From an uncultured Gammaproteobacteria bacterium (GTDB lineage: Bacteria; Pseudomonadota; Gammaproteobacteria; Steroidobacterales; UBA11654): a stretch of 64,000 bases of DNA. This document shows, one piece after another, positions 30,243 through 39,204 of this stretch. A model generated the notes under the pieces. That model saw only the letters and a program-made list of their open reading frames with translations. It made no database searches and was not told the origin of the DNA. Positions within the stretch are counted from its first letter, which is position 1. Each line of letters begins with the position of its first letter. A program made the position numbers and the translations under genes. Where the stretch lies: contig CACDKD010000005.1 in NCBI GenBank assembly GCA_902553145.1, positions 1 to 64,000 of the forward strand, read 5' to 3'.

Positions 30243-31355
30243 ATGCAAATTTATTTAGTTGGCGGAGCCATTAGAGATCGCCTCCTTGAGTTACCTGCTC
30301 CATATGAGTGTGATTGGGTTGTTGTGGGCTCAAGCCCTGAGGAAATGAAATCAAAAGGTTATATCAAGGTTGGAAAATCCTTTCCGGTATTCATTGACCC
30401 CAAAACCTCTGAAGAATATGCATTAGCAAGGACAGAGAGTAAATCAGGGCATGGATATCATGGCTTTGATTTCGATGCAGGACCAGAGATTACACTAGAA
30501 GAAGATCTGTTAAGGAGAGATTTGACAATCAATGCGATTGCTGAAGATGATATGGGCAATATCATCGATCCATACAACGGTATTGCTGATATCAAAAACA
30601 GAGTTTTAAGACATGTTTCAGGTGCCTTTAGAGATGATCCACTAAGAGTTCTTAGAGTGGCTCGTTTTATGTCTAAACTGAGCTCATTTGGATTCAGAAT
30701 TGCAGATGAAACAAATGAATTAATCACAGAAATAGTAAGCAGTGGTGAATTGGATTACTTGGTCCCTGAGCGAATTTGGTTGGAAACAGAAAAAGCACTG
30801 AGAACAGACTGCTTTGATGTATATTTTAAAACCCTATTTGACTTCAACGCCATTGCCGATATTTACCCGGATCTAGAAGGTGTCGATCATACACTATGCT
30901 CCTCATTAACCCCGTATAGAAATGCGTCGCCTGAAATGAAGATGGCATCAATCTTCTGTGCCTTAAACAATTTGAAAGAGGGAAATATAATTGAACATTT
31001 GGATGAAATTCAGAGTCGAATCAAATTTCCGAATACGTTTAAATCATTTGCTAAAACTGCTCTAAAAACTTCAAAAATTATACATGATTCAAAAGATAGT
31101 ATTTCTGCTATTGATGTTTATGAAATTCTTGAAGCAACTGATGCATTTAGAAGCCCTGAATATTTCTCACTCATCATGGAGTTTCATAATCTAGCTGATG
31201 CCGATAATCGCAAAATAAAAATCATTATAGATGCTTTTGATTCTTGCAAAGACATTGGATATGACGAGGAGACATTCGAAGGATTAGAGGGAGACTCAAT
31301 TAAGAAAAAAATTGATGGCCTTAGGATCGAAAAAATCGATTCAAGCCTGAAATAA
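30243..31355 (+). CDS. cca: CCA tRNA nucleotidyltransferase
   Basis: MQIYLVGGAIRDRLLELPAPYECDWVVVG, LLRRDLTINAIAEDDMGNIIDPYNGIADIKNRVLRHVSGAFRDDPLRVLRVARF. Confidence 0.95.
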   Translation: MQIYLVGGAIRDRLLELPAPYECDWVVVGSSPEEMKSKGYIKVGKSFPVFIDPKTSEEYALARTESKSGHGYHGFDFDAGPEITLEEDLLRRDLTINAIAEDDMGNIIDPYNGIADIKNRVLRHVSGAFRDDPLRVLRVARFMSKLSSFGFRIADETNELITEIVSSGELDYLVPERIWLETEKALRTDCFDVYFKTLFDFNAIADIYPDLEGVDHTLCSSLTPYRNASPEMKMASIFCALNNLKEGNIIEHLDEIQSRIKFPNTFKSFAKTALKTSKIIHDSKDSISAIDVYEILEATDAFRSPEYFSLIMEFHNLADADNRKIKIIIDAFDSCKDIGYDEETFEGLEGDSIKKKIDGLRIEKIDSSLK

Positions 31356-31356
31356 C

Positions 31357-31911
31357 CTATACCGGTCTTCCCAACGTTAACTTCACATTTAACTTCTCGA
31401 TCAATGAATAAGAGTAAAGCACTTTCCAAGACGCAATATCATCTACAATTTCAACAATTGATAACTTATCTAATGTAATCATTCCTGGTGGCGAGTCCAA
31501 TTTACTTATTATTTGATCTTTTATTGAGGGCTCTTTATTCCCATAAAAAAGGCTGATGTGAGGATTGTATTCTTTAGGAGGTATATTCAAAAGATCATCC
31601 AACCTTCCCTTTAAATACAGAAGCTCAGGTGAAACTTGAATCTGAACATAAAATGATTGGAAAATGTTGTCTTCGGTTCCGTATCCATTTGTTCTCATCT
31701 CAAGCACACTATTGGTCATAGCTAAATCCTCTAATTCACCTAAAATTTTCTCGTCTAAAATTTGAAAAGGCCCCGATAACGTTAGATGTACCTTAAATAG
31801 TGGCCCATTGAGCGAATGATTGACTGTGTGTTGTAGCTTATTGAGCGAGGCAAAATCAGTATGGCTAAATTCTCCCCAGATATAATATGTTTTCTTGGTT
31901 GATTGAGTCAT
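31357..31911 (-). CDS. 2H phosphoesterase superfamily protein (2',5' RNA ligase / cyclic phosphodiesterase-like)
   Basis: Two HxT/Sx motifs: KVHLTLSGPF and NPHISLFYGN, about 80 residues apart; 184 aa. Confidence 0.75.
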   Translation of the reverse strand: MTQSTKKTYYIWGEFSHTDFASLNKLQHTVNHSLNGPLFKVHLTLSGPFQILDEKILGELEDLAMTNSVLEMRTNGYGTEDNIFQSFYVQIQVSPELLYLKGRLDDLLNIPPKEYNPHISLFYGNKEPSIKDQIISKLDSPPGMITLDKLSIVEIVDDIASWKVLYSYSLIEKLNVKLTLGRPV

Positions 31912-31931
31912 GATTCCCGTCTTCTATGCGT

Positions 31932-32711
31932 TTACAAGAACATGAAGATAGCTGAACCCAAAACTACTCTGTAAAGAACGAAAGGGAGCATGCCGATTTT
32001 CATGACAAAAGCCAAAAATAAATGAATTGTATAGTATGCAATGACAAAGGAGACGGTTAAACCTGTTAGCAGATGAATGTAATTAATATCTAAAAAACCG
32101 ACTGAATACAGATCATATGCTTGAAGTATGGATGCTGCAAGGATGACTGGGATTGCCAACAAAAAAGAAAATCTGGCAGATTCGACTCTTCCAAGACCCA
32201 TAAATAAACCCATGGTAATGGTTATACCTGATCTCGACACGCCCGGAATAAGAGCAAGAATTTGAGCCAGCCCAATAAGCAGTCCAATTTGGAGAGTTAA
32301 ATTCCTCCCTCCAGAGCTAACTTTATCTGATGCAAGCAAAAGAAATCCGAAAATGATACTGGTCGAAGCTATCACGTTAGATGATCTCAGATTGGCCTCA
32401 ATCCAATCATTAAAAAGTCCACCAGCTATGACAACTGGTATTGTTGCAATAACTAAAATCATTAAATCCGAGTGGACGATATTCTTTCCTCGATTTTTAA
32501 TAGGGTCTTCGATCATCCTGCAAAGATCATCTTTGAAATATATAAGGACTGCCAAAAGTGTTCCAAAATGCAAAGAAATATCAAACAATAATCCTTGATC
32601 GTTCCAACCAGCTATCTTTGATATCAGTATCAAGTGGGCAGAACTCGAAATGGGCAAGAATTCAGTTAGTCCCTGGATAATTGCTAATATTAATGTCTGT
32701 ATTAGATCCAT
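31932..32711 (-). CDS. uppP: Undecaprenyl-diphosphatase
   Basis: LAIIQGLTEFLPISSSAHLILI, IPGVSRSGITITMGLFMGL. Confidence 0.96.
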   Translation of the reverse strand: MDLIQTLILAIIQGLTEFLPISSSAHLILISKIAGWNDQGLLFDISLHFGTLLAVLIYFKDDLCRMIEDPIKNRGKNIVHSDLMILVIATIPVVIAGGLFNDWIEANLRSSNVIASTSIIFGFLLLASDKVSSGGRNLTLQIGLLIGLAQILALIPGVSRSGITITMGLFMGLGRVESARFSFLLAIPVILAASILQAYDLYSVGFLDINYIHLLTGLTVSFVIAYYTIHLFLAFVMKIGMLPFVLYRVVLGSAIFMFL

Positions 32712-32717
32712 AAGTTA

Positions 32718-33860
32718 TTAAAGAGTATGAGTTAAGTGATTTAATTCTTCAAAATTGTCTTTCGATATTTTTTTGCTGAGAATCATGCACTTAAAAACAT
32801 CGCCCATATAATTTGGCATGATGAGTTTTTTAAGTTTTTGAGTTTCTCTCATACGTGACTCCTCAGAATCGATATCCCCAATGATGCTTAATGAACTTTC
32901 ATTAAGCAAAAACATCGCTTGGGTTGTGAAAAGGTCTATGAAGAACCCTTCATCAATGGCGACATTAGCCAACTGAGTAAAATCTACAGACGCAGAAATG
33001 TCTTGATAACCTAAGTTCTTGAATGGATCTTCAATGACTTGATTCTGATAATGGCAAATCATGTTTCCTTTCGATCTATCAGATCTATAAAAATCATTTC
33101 TAACATATCCATAATCTATAAATATCATCGAACCTTTGTTGATCATTTGTGAGATTGCTTTAAACCATTTTTGAAAATCCAGTCGAACCTCAGAGATAAA
33201 GCCCTCTTCAAATTGTCGGTCAATCTCACTCGATATGATTTCAATTTCATCCGATAACTTTTTACCGCTTTTTTTTGTTGCTTCCTCAAGCTCACCATTT
33301 TTAAGAGTCACGCCTAATTCATATATTTGGTTATTTTCTATCGTAAATCGTTTAAATGGGAGAGCATCAATCACCTCATTTGCGATCAATACCCCATCGA
33401 TTGGATCTACATCGAGGGATTCAAGCCAAGTGACTTTATCTCTAATGTTTTTTGGTAGATCAGATATTAATTGCATTTGCCTGTCTCTCAAGTCTGCGCT
33501 TATTTCTAAAATATAGTACTGCCCTATCTCTACTCCTAACTCCTCTAGCTCTTTTAGATATTCAAATGCAAATGTCCCTTTCCCCGCTCCTACCTCAATT
33601 ACAGAGGGCTCATCATGCATCTCAAGCAATCGATTGGTCTGTCTAGCAATTGCTTTTGAGAAATATTTCGAAATCTCAGGTGCTGTTGTAAAGTCCCCAC
33701 CCTGTCCTATTTTGTATGAGCCGGAAGAATAATACCCCAATCCAGGCTCATACATTGCCGTATTGAAAAAGAGATCAAATGGGATCCAACCATTGCTTTG
33801 TTCGATTCTATTCTTAAGAAGCTCTTTGAGGATAAATGTTTGTTCAATTTCAGGATTCAT
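32718..33860 (-). CDS. MidA/NDUFAF7-family SAM-dependent methyltransferase
   Basis: ILKELLKNRIEQSNGWIPFDLFFNTAMYEPGLGYYSSG, FTTAPEISKYFSKAIARQ, VIEVGAGKGTFAFEYL, VLIANEVIDALPFKRF. Confidence 0.9.
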   Translation of the reverse strand: MNPEIEQTFILKELLKNRIEQSNGWIPFDLFFNTAMYEPGLGYYSSGSYKIGQGGDFTTAPEISKYFSKAIARQTNRLLEMHDEPSVIEVGAGKGTFAFEYLKELEELGVEIGQYYILEISADLRDRQMQLISDLPKNIRDKVTWLESLDVDPIDGVLIANEVIDALPFKRFTIENNQIYELGVTLKNGELEEATKKSGKKLSDEIEIISSEIDRQFEEGFISEVRLDFQKWFKAISQMINKGSMIFIDYGYVRNDFYRSDRSKGNMICHYQNQVIEDPFKNLGYQDISASVDFTQLANVAIDEGFFIDLFTTQAMFLLNESSLSIIGDIDSEESRMRETQKLKKLIMPNYMGDVFKCMILSKKISKDNFEELNHLTHTL

Positions 33861-33926
33861 TCTGCGCAGTGATCAGGGGTGTTTTTTTAATTATCCATCA
33901 TATAACTTTTCAATTAAAATAGAGCG

Positions 33927-34667
33927 ATGAATAACCAAGATAATAAATGGGTATTGATCACTGGGGGAGCAAAAAGGATCGGTGCTGAAGTTGCTAGGAC
34001 ATTGCATGCAAGAGGCATGAATATAGCCATTCATTACAATAGCTCAAATCAAGATGCGGAATCATTGTGCGATGAACTCAACGCGATCAGAAAAAATTCA
34101 ATCATGATTTTTGGCGCCAATTTGACTTCAGATGACGCTGTAGAAGCTCTAATACCCAATGTTCTCAATAAAACAGGTCGCCTGGATGTCTTGATCAATA
34201 ATGCATCAACATTTTACCCAACGCCAATCGACGATATTTCTCATGACGATTGGGATAGTTTGATTGGAACAAACCTCAAAGCGCCCTTGTTTCTTTGCAA
34301 GCATGCCGCTAAACACTTAAGAAAAACAAAGGGGTCAATTGTAAATATGGTAGACATTCACGCAACCAAGCCACTGAGCAATCACCCCGTTTATGGGCCT
34401 GCTAAATCTGGTTTAGTCATGCTAACAAGGTCACTCGCTAGAGATCTGGCGCCTGATGTGAGAGTCAATGGAGTTGCCCCTGGAATGATCCTATGGCCCG
34501 AAAAAGAGCCTCCTGAGAATATTAAAGAAAAAATCATTGAGCAAATCCCATTAAGGCGATCTGGATCACCAAAAGATATTGCAAATACAATAAAATTTTT
34601 GATTGAAGATGCCGATTATATGACAGGTCAAATCATTGCAGTAGACGGTGGAAGAGGCATTAACTGA
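33927..34667 (+). CDS. folM: Pteridine reductase / short-chain dehydrogenase (FolM-like)
   Basis: VLITGGAKRIGAEVARTLHARG, LINNASTFYPTPI, YGPAKSGLVMLTRSLARDLAPDVRVNGVAPGMILWPE; next to folK/folB. Confidence 0.85.
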   Translation: MNNQDNKWVLITGGAKRIGAEVARTLHARGMNIAIHYNSSNQDAESLCDELNAIRKNSIMIFGANLTSDDAVEALIPNVLNKTGRLDVLINNASTFYPTPIDDISHDDWDSLIGTNLKAPLFLCKHAAKHLRKTKGSIVNMVDIHATKPLSNHPVYGPAKSGLVMLTRSLARDLAPDVRVNGVAPGMILWPEKEPPENIKEKIIEQIPLRRSGSPKDIANTIKFLIEDADYMTGQIIAVDGGRGIN

Positions 34668-34674
34668 TTCCTAT

Positions 34675-35178
34675 TTAGATTCTCTTAGAGACATCTAAGT
34701 TTTCTTTCAGCCTGTTCCATAGCTCTAGAAAAGTAATTTTCTCAATGGGATGCTTGCCCTCTGGGAAGAGCTCAGCAAGTGGCTCTAGAACAAATCCATA
34801 CTTTAAAATCTCGTCACGAGGTATGTTTAAATCTATATTGACCACCTCGTCATATAATAAAACATCGATATCAAGCGTTCTATCATTAAATGCTTTAGTT
34901 CCTGTGACTCTGCCAGTCATCTCTTCAATGCGATGAAGTTCCGAAATCAATTCTACTGGTTCGAGAACTGTATAGATCTTTACAACCAAATTTAGAAAAT
35001 CAGATCCCTTAAATCCCACAGCCTCTGTTAGGTAGGTCGACGAAGAAGTTATCTCGCCAAAGATTTTGCTTAACTGATCCAGTGCAAATTGAATATTCTT
35101 TTCGGGGGAAACATTGCTTCCTAAGCTGAGATAGGCTGTTGAGAAACTCAATTTACTCTTCCTCTTTAGTCCTCTCAA
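34675..35178 (-). CDS. folK: 2-amino-4-hydroxy-6-hydroxymethyldihydropteridine diphosphokinase
   Basis: AYLSLGSNVSPEKNIQFAL, HRIEEMTGR, DRTLDIDVLLYD, IPRDEI...FVLEPLAEL. Confidence 0.93.
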   Translation of the reverse strand: MRGLKRKSKLSFSTAYLSLGSNVSPEKNIQFALDQLSKIFGEITSSSTYLTEAVGFKGSDFLNLVVKIYTVLEPVELISELHRIEEMTGRVTGTKAFNDRTLDIDVLLYDEVVNIDLNIPRDEILKYGFVLEPLAELFPEGKHPIEKITFLELWNRLKENLDVSKRI

Positions 35179-35512
35179 TAATCAAACCTACATTTTCGGA
35201 GTCTCTTATTGCAAAGGGCTTTGAAACTTTTAGCTTTAACCAAGAAACATCAAATTCATTCAAGATTGTCTGAGCAATTGTTTCTGCAAGTGTCTCGATT
35301 AATTCGAATTGATTTTCGGCAGCCATCGTTTTTATTCTTTTGGTTACTGCTTTATAATCAAGGGCATCATCGATTGAATCAGAAGCCGCTGCAACTCTGA
35401 TGTCAGTGGATAATTCCAAGTCAAAAACTACTTTCTGTGGAAGCCTTTTTTCCCATTCCCAGATACCAATGACTGTCTCAACTTCTAATTTTTTAAGAAA
35501 TATTTTATCCAC
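35153..35512 (-). CDS. folB: Dihydroneopterin aldolase
   Basis: LEVETVIGIWEWEKRLPQKVVFDLEL, DYKAVTKRIK, FELIETLAETIA. Confidence 0.93.
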   Translation of the reverse strand: MDKIFLKKLEVETVIGIWEWEKRLPQKVVFDLELSTDIRVAAASDSIDDALDYKAVTKRIKTMAAENQFELIETLAETIAQTILNEFDVSWLKLKVSKPFAIRDSENVGLIIERTKEEE

Positions 35513-36560
35513 CTAGTGACTCCGAGGCATATATGTTCTCTATAGACCATCTTGGGTTGATTTTGATTTCATAGTTATCATTCATGATCCCATCTTGATA
35601 CCTAAAACACCCTGTCAATGCAATCATTGCTGCATTATCTGTGCAAAACTCAATACTAGGATAACTCACATCAACATCAATTTTTTCAAATACTTCATTC
35701 ATCTCATCTCTGAGTCTCCTATTTGCACCAACTCCTCCAGCGATAATGATGTCGCTTACATCCATTTGGCTGACAGCCCTCCTGCTTTTCTCTACCAAGC
35801 AGTCAACAATTGCCTCTTGATAGGCGTTTGCTATATCTGCAATGCATTGCTCATCTAGTGCTTTTTGTTCTTTGAGCTCATTTACTGTGTATAAAAGTGA
35901 GGTCTTTAAACCGCTGAAACTAAAATCAAGATTGTCTTTAGGATCCATCATTGGCCTAGGGAATTCGAAGTCATTTTCATTTCCTGACAACGCCATCTTC
36001 GCAATGGCTGGACCACCCGGGTAACCCAAGCCCAGCAGGCTTGATGCTTTGTCAAAGGCTTCTCCTGCTGCATCGTCAAGAGTTTGACCAATCAATTGAT
36101 ATTCTCCTCTTTCTTTCACATAGACCAAAAGCGTATGCCCTCCAGACACCAATAAAGCGACAAAGGGCATTTTCGTTCGTTCACTTTCCAATAGAGGGGC
36201 CAGTAAATGAGCTTCCATATGATGCACCGGGATGCTTGGGATGCCAAGAGAGAATGCCAGTGCATTTGCTGTAACAGAGCCAACAAGCAATGCACCGGAT
36301 AAACCTGGGCCTGCAGTGTATGCGATTGCATTAACATCATTGATGGTCCTATTTGTTTCTTTAAGCAAATGATCGATCATTGGCAATAACTTGCTGATAT
36401 GATCCCTAGAAGCCAACTCTGGAACAACGCCCCCATAATCACGATGCAACTCAATTTGACTGAATACCTTGTGAGCAATCAGTCCTTTTTCAGAGTCGTA
36501 CAGTGCAGTTGCTGTTTCATCGCAACTGGTTTCTATTCCTAATATTAAATCAGAGCTCAT
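35505..36560 (-). CDS. tsaD: tRNA N6-adenosine threonylcarbamoyltransferase
   Basis: ILGIETSCDETATALYD, YTAGPGLSGALLVG, PVHHMEAHLLA, SGGHTLLV, FCTDNAAMIA. Confidence 0.97.
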   Translation of the reverse strand: MSSDLILGIETSCDETATALYDSEKGLIAHKVFSQIELHRDYGGVVPELASRDHISKLLPMIDHLLKETNRTINDVNAIAYTAGPGLSGALLVGSVTANALAFSLGIPSIPVHHMEAHLLAPLLESERTKMPFVALLVSGGHTLLVYVKERGEYQLIGQTLDDAAGEAFDKASSLLGLGYPGGPAIAKMALSGNENDFEFPRPMMDPKDNLDFSFSGLKTSLLYTVNELKEQKALDEQCIADIANAYQEAIVDCLVEKSRRAVSQMDVSDIIIAGGVGANRRLRDEMNEVFEKIDVDVSYPSIEFCTDNAAMIALTGCFRYQDGIMNDNYEIKINPRWSIENIYASESLGG

Positions 36561-36653
36561 TTCCTTTGCTTTTTGAATGGTTAATCTGTATATTTCACCG
36601 TCTATTAAGGGTTTAAGTATATATTTATTTAATTCAACTGGAAGGTATAAGTT

Positions 36654-36869
36654 TTGCCATTAGTAAAAGTTAAAGATAACGAATATTTCGATTACGCGCT
36701 GAGACGATTCAAAAGGTCTTGCGAGAAAGCTGGTATTGTTAACGAATACCGAAAAAGAGAATTCTATGAGAAGCCAACTCAAGAAAGGAAGCGAAAAAAA
36801 GCTGCTGCTGTAAAAAGAGAAAGAAAGAGAGTAACTCGAGAGCATAATCGCTCAAGAAGACTCTACTAA
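36654..36869 (+). CDS. rpsU: 30S ribosomal protein S21
   Basis: [28 protein letters not shown]...[17 protein letters not shown], 71 aa; TTG start behind GGAAGG. Confidence 0.96.
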   Translation: MPLVKVKDNEYFDYALRRFKRSCEKAGIVNEYRKREFYEKPTQERKRKKAAAVKRERKRVTREHNRSRRLY

Positions 36870-36875
36870 AACACT

Positions 36876-37331
36876 TTGACACTTCTCACTCAAATTCAAG
36901 TCCAAGTCAAGGATGCCATGAAAGCGGGAGATAAGCTAAAGCTGTCAACGCTAAGAATGCTGGTTGCAGCAATCAAACAAAAAGAAATCGATACAAGGAC
37001 TGAATTATCGGATGACGAAGTGATATCCATTATTGAAAAACAGGTCCAACAAAGACTTGAATCAGCAGAGCAATACAAAGCTGCTGGGAGAGATGAGCTC
37101 TTTGAGAAAGAAAGCCAAGAAGCTGAGATCTTGACTACATACCTTCCAGAAAAAATGAGTGAGGTAGAGGTTGCTGAAATGATTGAGAAAATCATGAGTG
37201 ATATGGGTGAAGTCACGATGAAAGAAATGGGCAATCTTATGGCAAAGCTTAGGAATCAGGCAGGATCAAAGATTGATATGAAACTGGCAAGCCAAATGGT
37301 CCGTGATAAAATTGCCAATCAAGACAACTAG
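36876..37331 (+). CDS. yqeY: GatB/YqeY domain-containing protein
   Basis: VKDAMKAGDKLKLSTLRMLVAAIKQKEID, LTTYLPEKMSEVEVAEMI, MGNLMAKLRNQAG. Confidence 0.94.
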   Translation: MTLLTQIQVQVKDAMKAGDKLKLSTLRMLVAAIKQKEIDTRTELSDDEVISIIEKQVQQRLESAEQYKAAGRDELFEKESQEAEILTTYLPEKMSEVEVAEMIEKIMSDMGEVTMKEMGNLMAKLRNQAGSKIDMKLASQMVRDKIANQDN

Positions 37332-37404
37332 ATAGACCTTTTACTTTTTTTCAAATCTACTTAGACTTACTAGTTAGACTTTTCTCTGGTAATTATTAAT
37401 ACGT

Positions 37405-39141
37405 GTGATGGTAGAAAGAATTCCTCAGGCATTCATAGATGATTTGATTGATCGATCAGACATTACTGAGATCATTGGCAAACGCATTGAGATTAAAAAG
37501 GCAGGGAAGGAGTACAAAGCATGTTGTCCTTTTCATAACGAAAAAACACCTTCATTCACAATCAGTCCAGAAAAAGGGTTTTATCACTGCTTTGGATGCG
37601 GAGCTCATGGAACCAGTCTTGGGTTCTTAATGGATTACGAAAAACTCACATTTGTTGAGGCGATCGAAGAGCTCGCAAAAATACTAGGTATGGAAGTCCC
37701 CAAATCCAATGAAGACATCAAGCTCACAAAAAAACAAACAAGCTTAAAATCATTGCTCAATCAAGTTTCTGAATACTTTCAGTTAAATCTAAAATCCTCA
37801 GAAAAAACAATTGGATACCTTAAAAATAGAGGCATTGACGGGAAAACCGCAAAAGATTTTTGCATTGGCTATTCAAAAGATTCATGGGATGACATCACCA
37901 AGAAATTTGGATCAACAGAAAAAAATATTGATCAACTTGTTGAGGCCGGCCTGATCATCAAAAAAGATAAGGGCGGTTATTATGATCGATTTAGAAATAG
38001 AGTCATGTTCCCAATCAGAGATAACAGGGGTGATGTGGTTGGATTTGGCGGAAGAGTAATTGACGAAGAGGATGATCCAAAATATTTAAACTCTCCTGAG
38101 ACAACACTTTTTAAGAAAGGTTATCTTCTTTATGGTCTATACGAAGGCAAACAAGAAATCTCAGCGACAAAAGAAGTTATTCTCGTTGAAGGATACACAG
38201 ATGTCATTGGTCTCTCGCAATATCAAGTTCGCAATGCATTGGCAACATTAGGAACCGCAACAACTGAAAATCATATAAAGCTCATTTTTCAAAAAGCGAA
38301 TGAGCTCACTTTTTGTTTCGATGCAGACAATGCAGGCAGAAAAGCAGCAATCAGAGCTCTTGAGATCTGCCTGCCTTTGATAAAACAAAATAAGAGCGTT
38401 AAATTTTTAATGCTTGATAAAGGAAACGATCCCGATACAGCTATAAGAGAGCAAGGAACTGATGGATTTAAAGGCTTGCTCAAAAAATCAATCACATTGG
38501 ATGACATGATTATAGAAATTTGTAACAGCAGTTTTGAAATTGACTCTTTGACTGGCAAAGCAAATGCTGCTGAAAAAGCAATTCATCTCGTTCGTAAAAT
38601 TAGCGAGGGGATATATAAAGATCTCGTTGTAGAAAAAATCGCAAAACATTATGGAGTGCCCACGAACAAGTTTATGTCTGGAACATTGAAAACAAAGAAA
38701 GAAAAAATAAAAGCCAAAGGTGATGCTGGCAGTAAGAGACCCACGCTTGTTCATCAGGCTATCAAGATTCTACTGAATGAGCCTAGTCTAGCAATCAAAC
38801 TCAATCCAAGTGCTGACCTCAAATATTTAGACATCAAGGGTATTGATATTCTCAATGATATCATAGACTTAGTAGATAATAACCATTCCACTAAAGTGGC
38901 TACGATAATTCATCATTTTGAAGATGATAAATTGAGAAACTTTCTTGCTGAACTGGCTATAGAAGACATCTTGGTTAATCCAGGGGAACTAGAAAAAGAA
39001 TTCGATGACATTGTTTTGAGCTTAAAAAAAGCAAATCAAAGAAAAGAGCTTAACGGACTTCTTAAAAAAGCAAAAAATAAATCTTTGAGTAAGCCTGATG
39101 AGGAAAGGCTCGCGGAACTGACAAATATTCCAAAAAATTAA
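37405..39141 (+). CDS. dnaG: DNA primase
   Basis: IPQAFIDDLIDRSDITEIIGKRIEIKKAGKEYKACCPFHNEKTPSFTISPEKGFYHCFGCGAHG zinc finger; EGYTDVIGLSQ, FCFDADNAGRKAA Toprim. Confidence 0.97.
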   Translation: MMVERIPQAFIDDLIDRSDITEIIGKRIEIKKAGKEYKACCPFHNEKTPSFTISPEKGFYHCFGCGAHGTSLGFLMDYEKLTFVEAIEELAKILGMEVPKSNEDIKLTKKQTSLKSLLNQVSEYFQLNLKSSEKTIGYLKNRGIDGKTAKDFCIGYSKDSWDDITKKFGSTEKNIDQLVEAGLIIKKDKGGYYDRFRNRVMFPIRDNRGDVVGFGGRVIDEEDDPKYLNSPETTLFKKGYLLYGLYEGKQEISATKEVILVEGYTDVIGLSQYQVRNALATLGTATTENHIKLIFQKANELTFCFDADNAGRKAAIRALEICLPLIKQNKSVKFLMLDKGNDPDTAIREQGTDGFKGLLKKSITLDDMIIEICNSSFEIDSLTGKANAAEKAIHLVRKISEGIYKDLVVEKIAKHYGVPTNKFMSGTLKTKKEKIKAKGDAGSKRPTLVHQAIKILLNEPSLAIKLNPSADLKYLDIKGIDILNDIIDLVDNNHSTKVATIIHHFEDDKLRNFLAELAIEDILVNPGELEKEFDDIVLSLKKANQRKELNGLLKKAKNKSLSKPDEERLAELTNIPKN

Positions 39142-39160
39142 CAAATATCACCATAAATAG

Positions 39161-39173
39161 GGCTATAATAGCC
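39161..39173 (+). promoter_or_regulatory. Candidate -10 region (TATAAT, 39164-39169) embedded in palindrome upstream of rpoD
   Basis: GGCTATAATAGCC is a 5-bp-arm dyad containing an exact TATAAT, 36 bp upstream of the rpoD ATG. No convincing -35 seen. Confidence 0.35.
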
Positions 39174-39204
39174 AACCAATTTTTTATAGGCAGCAATAGA
39201 AACA

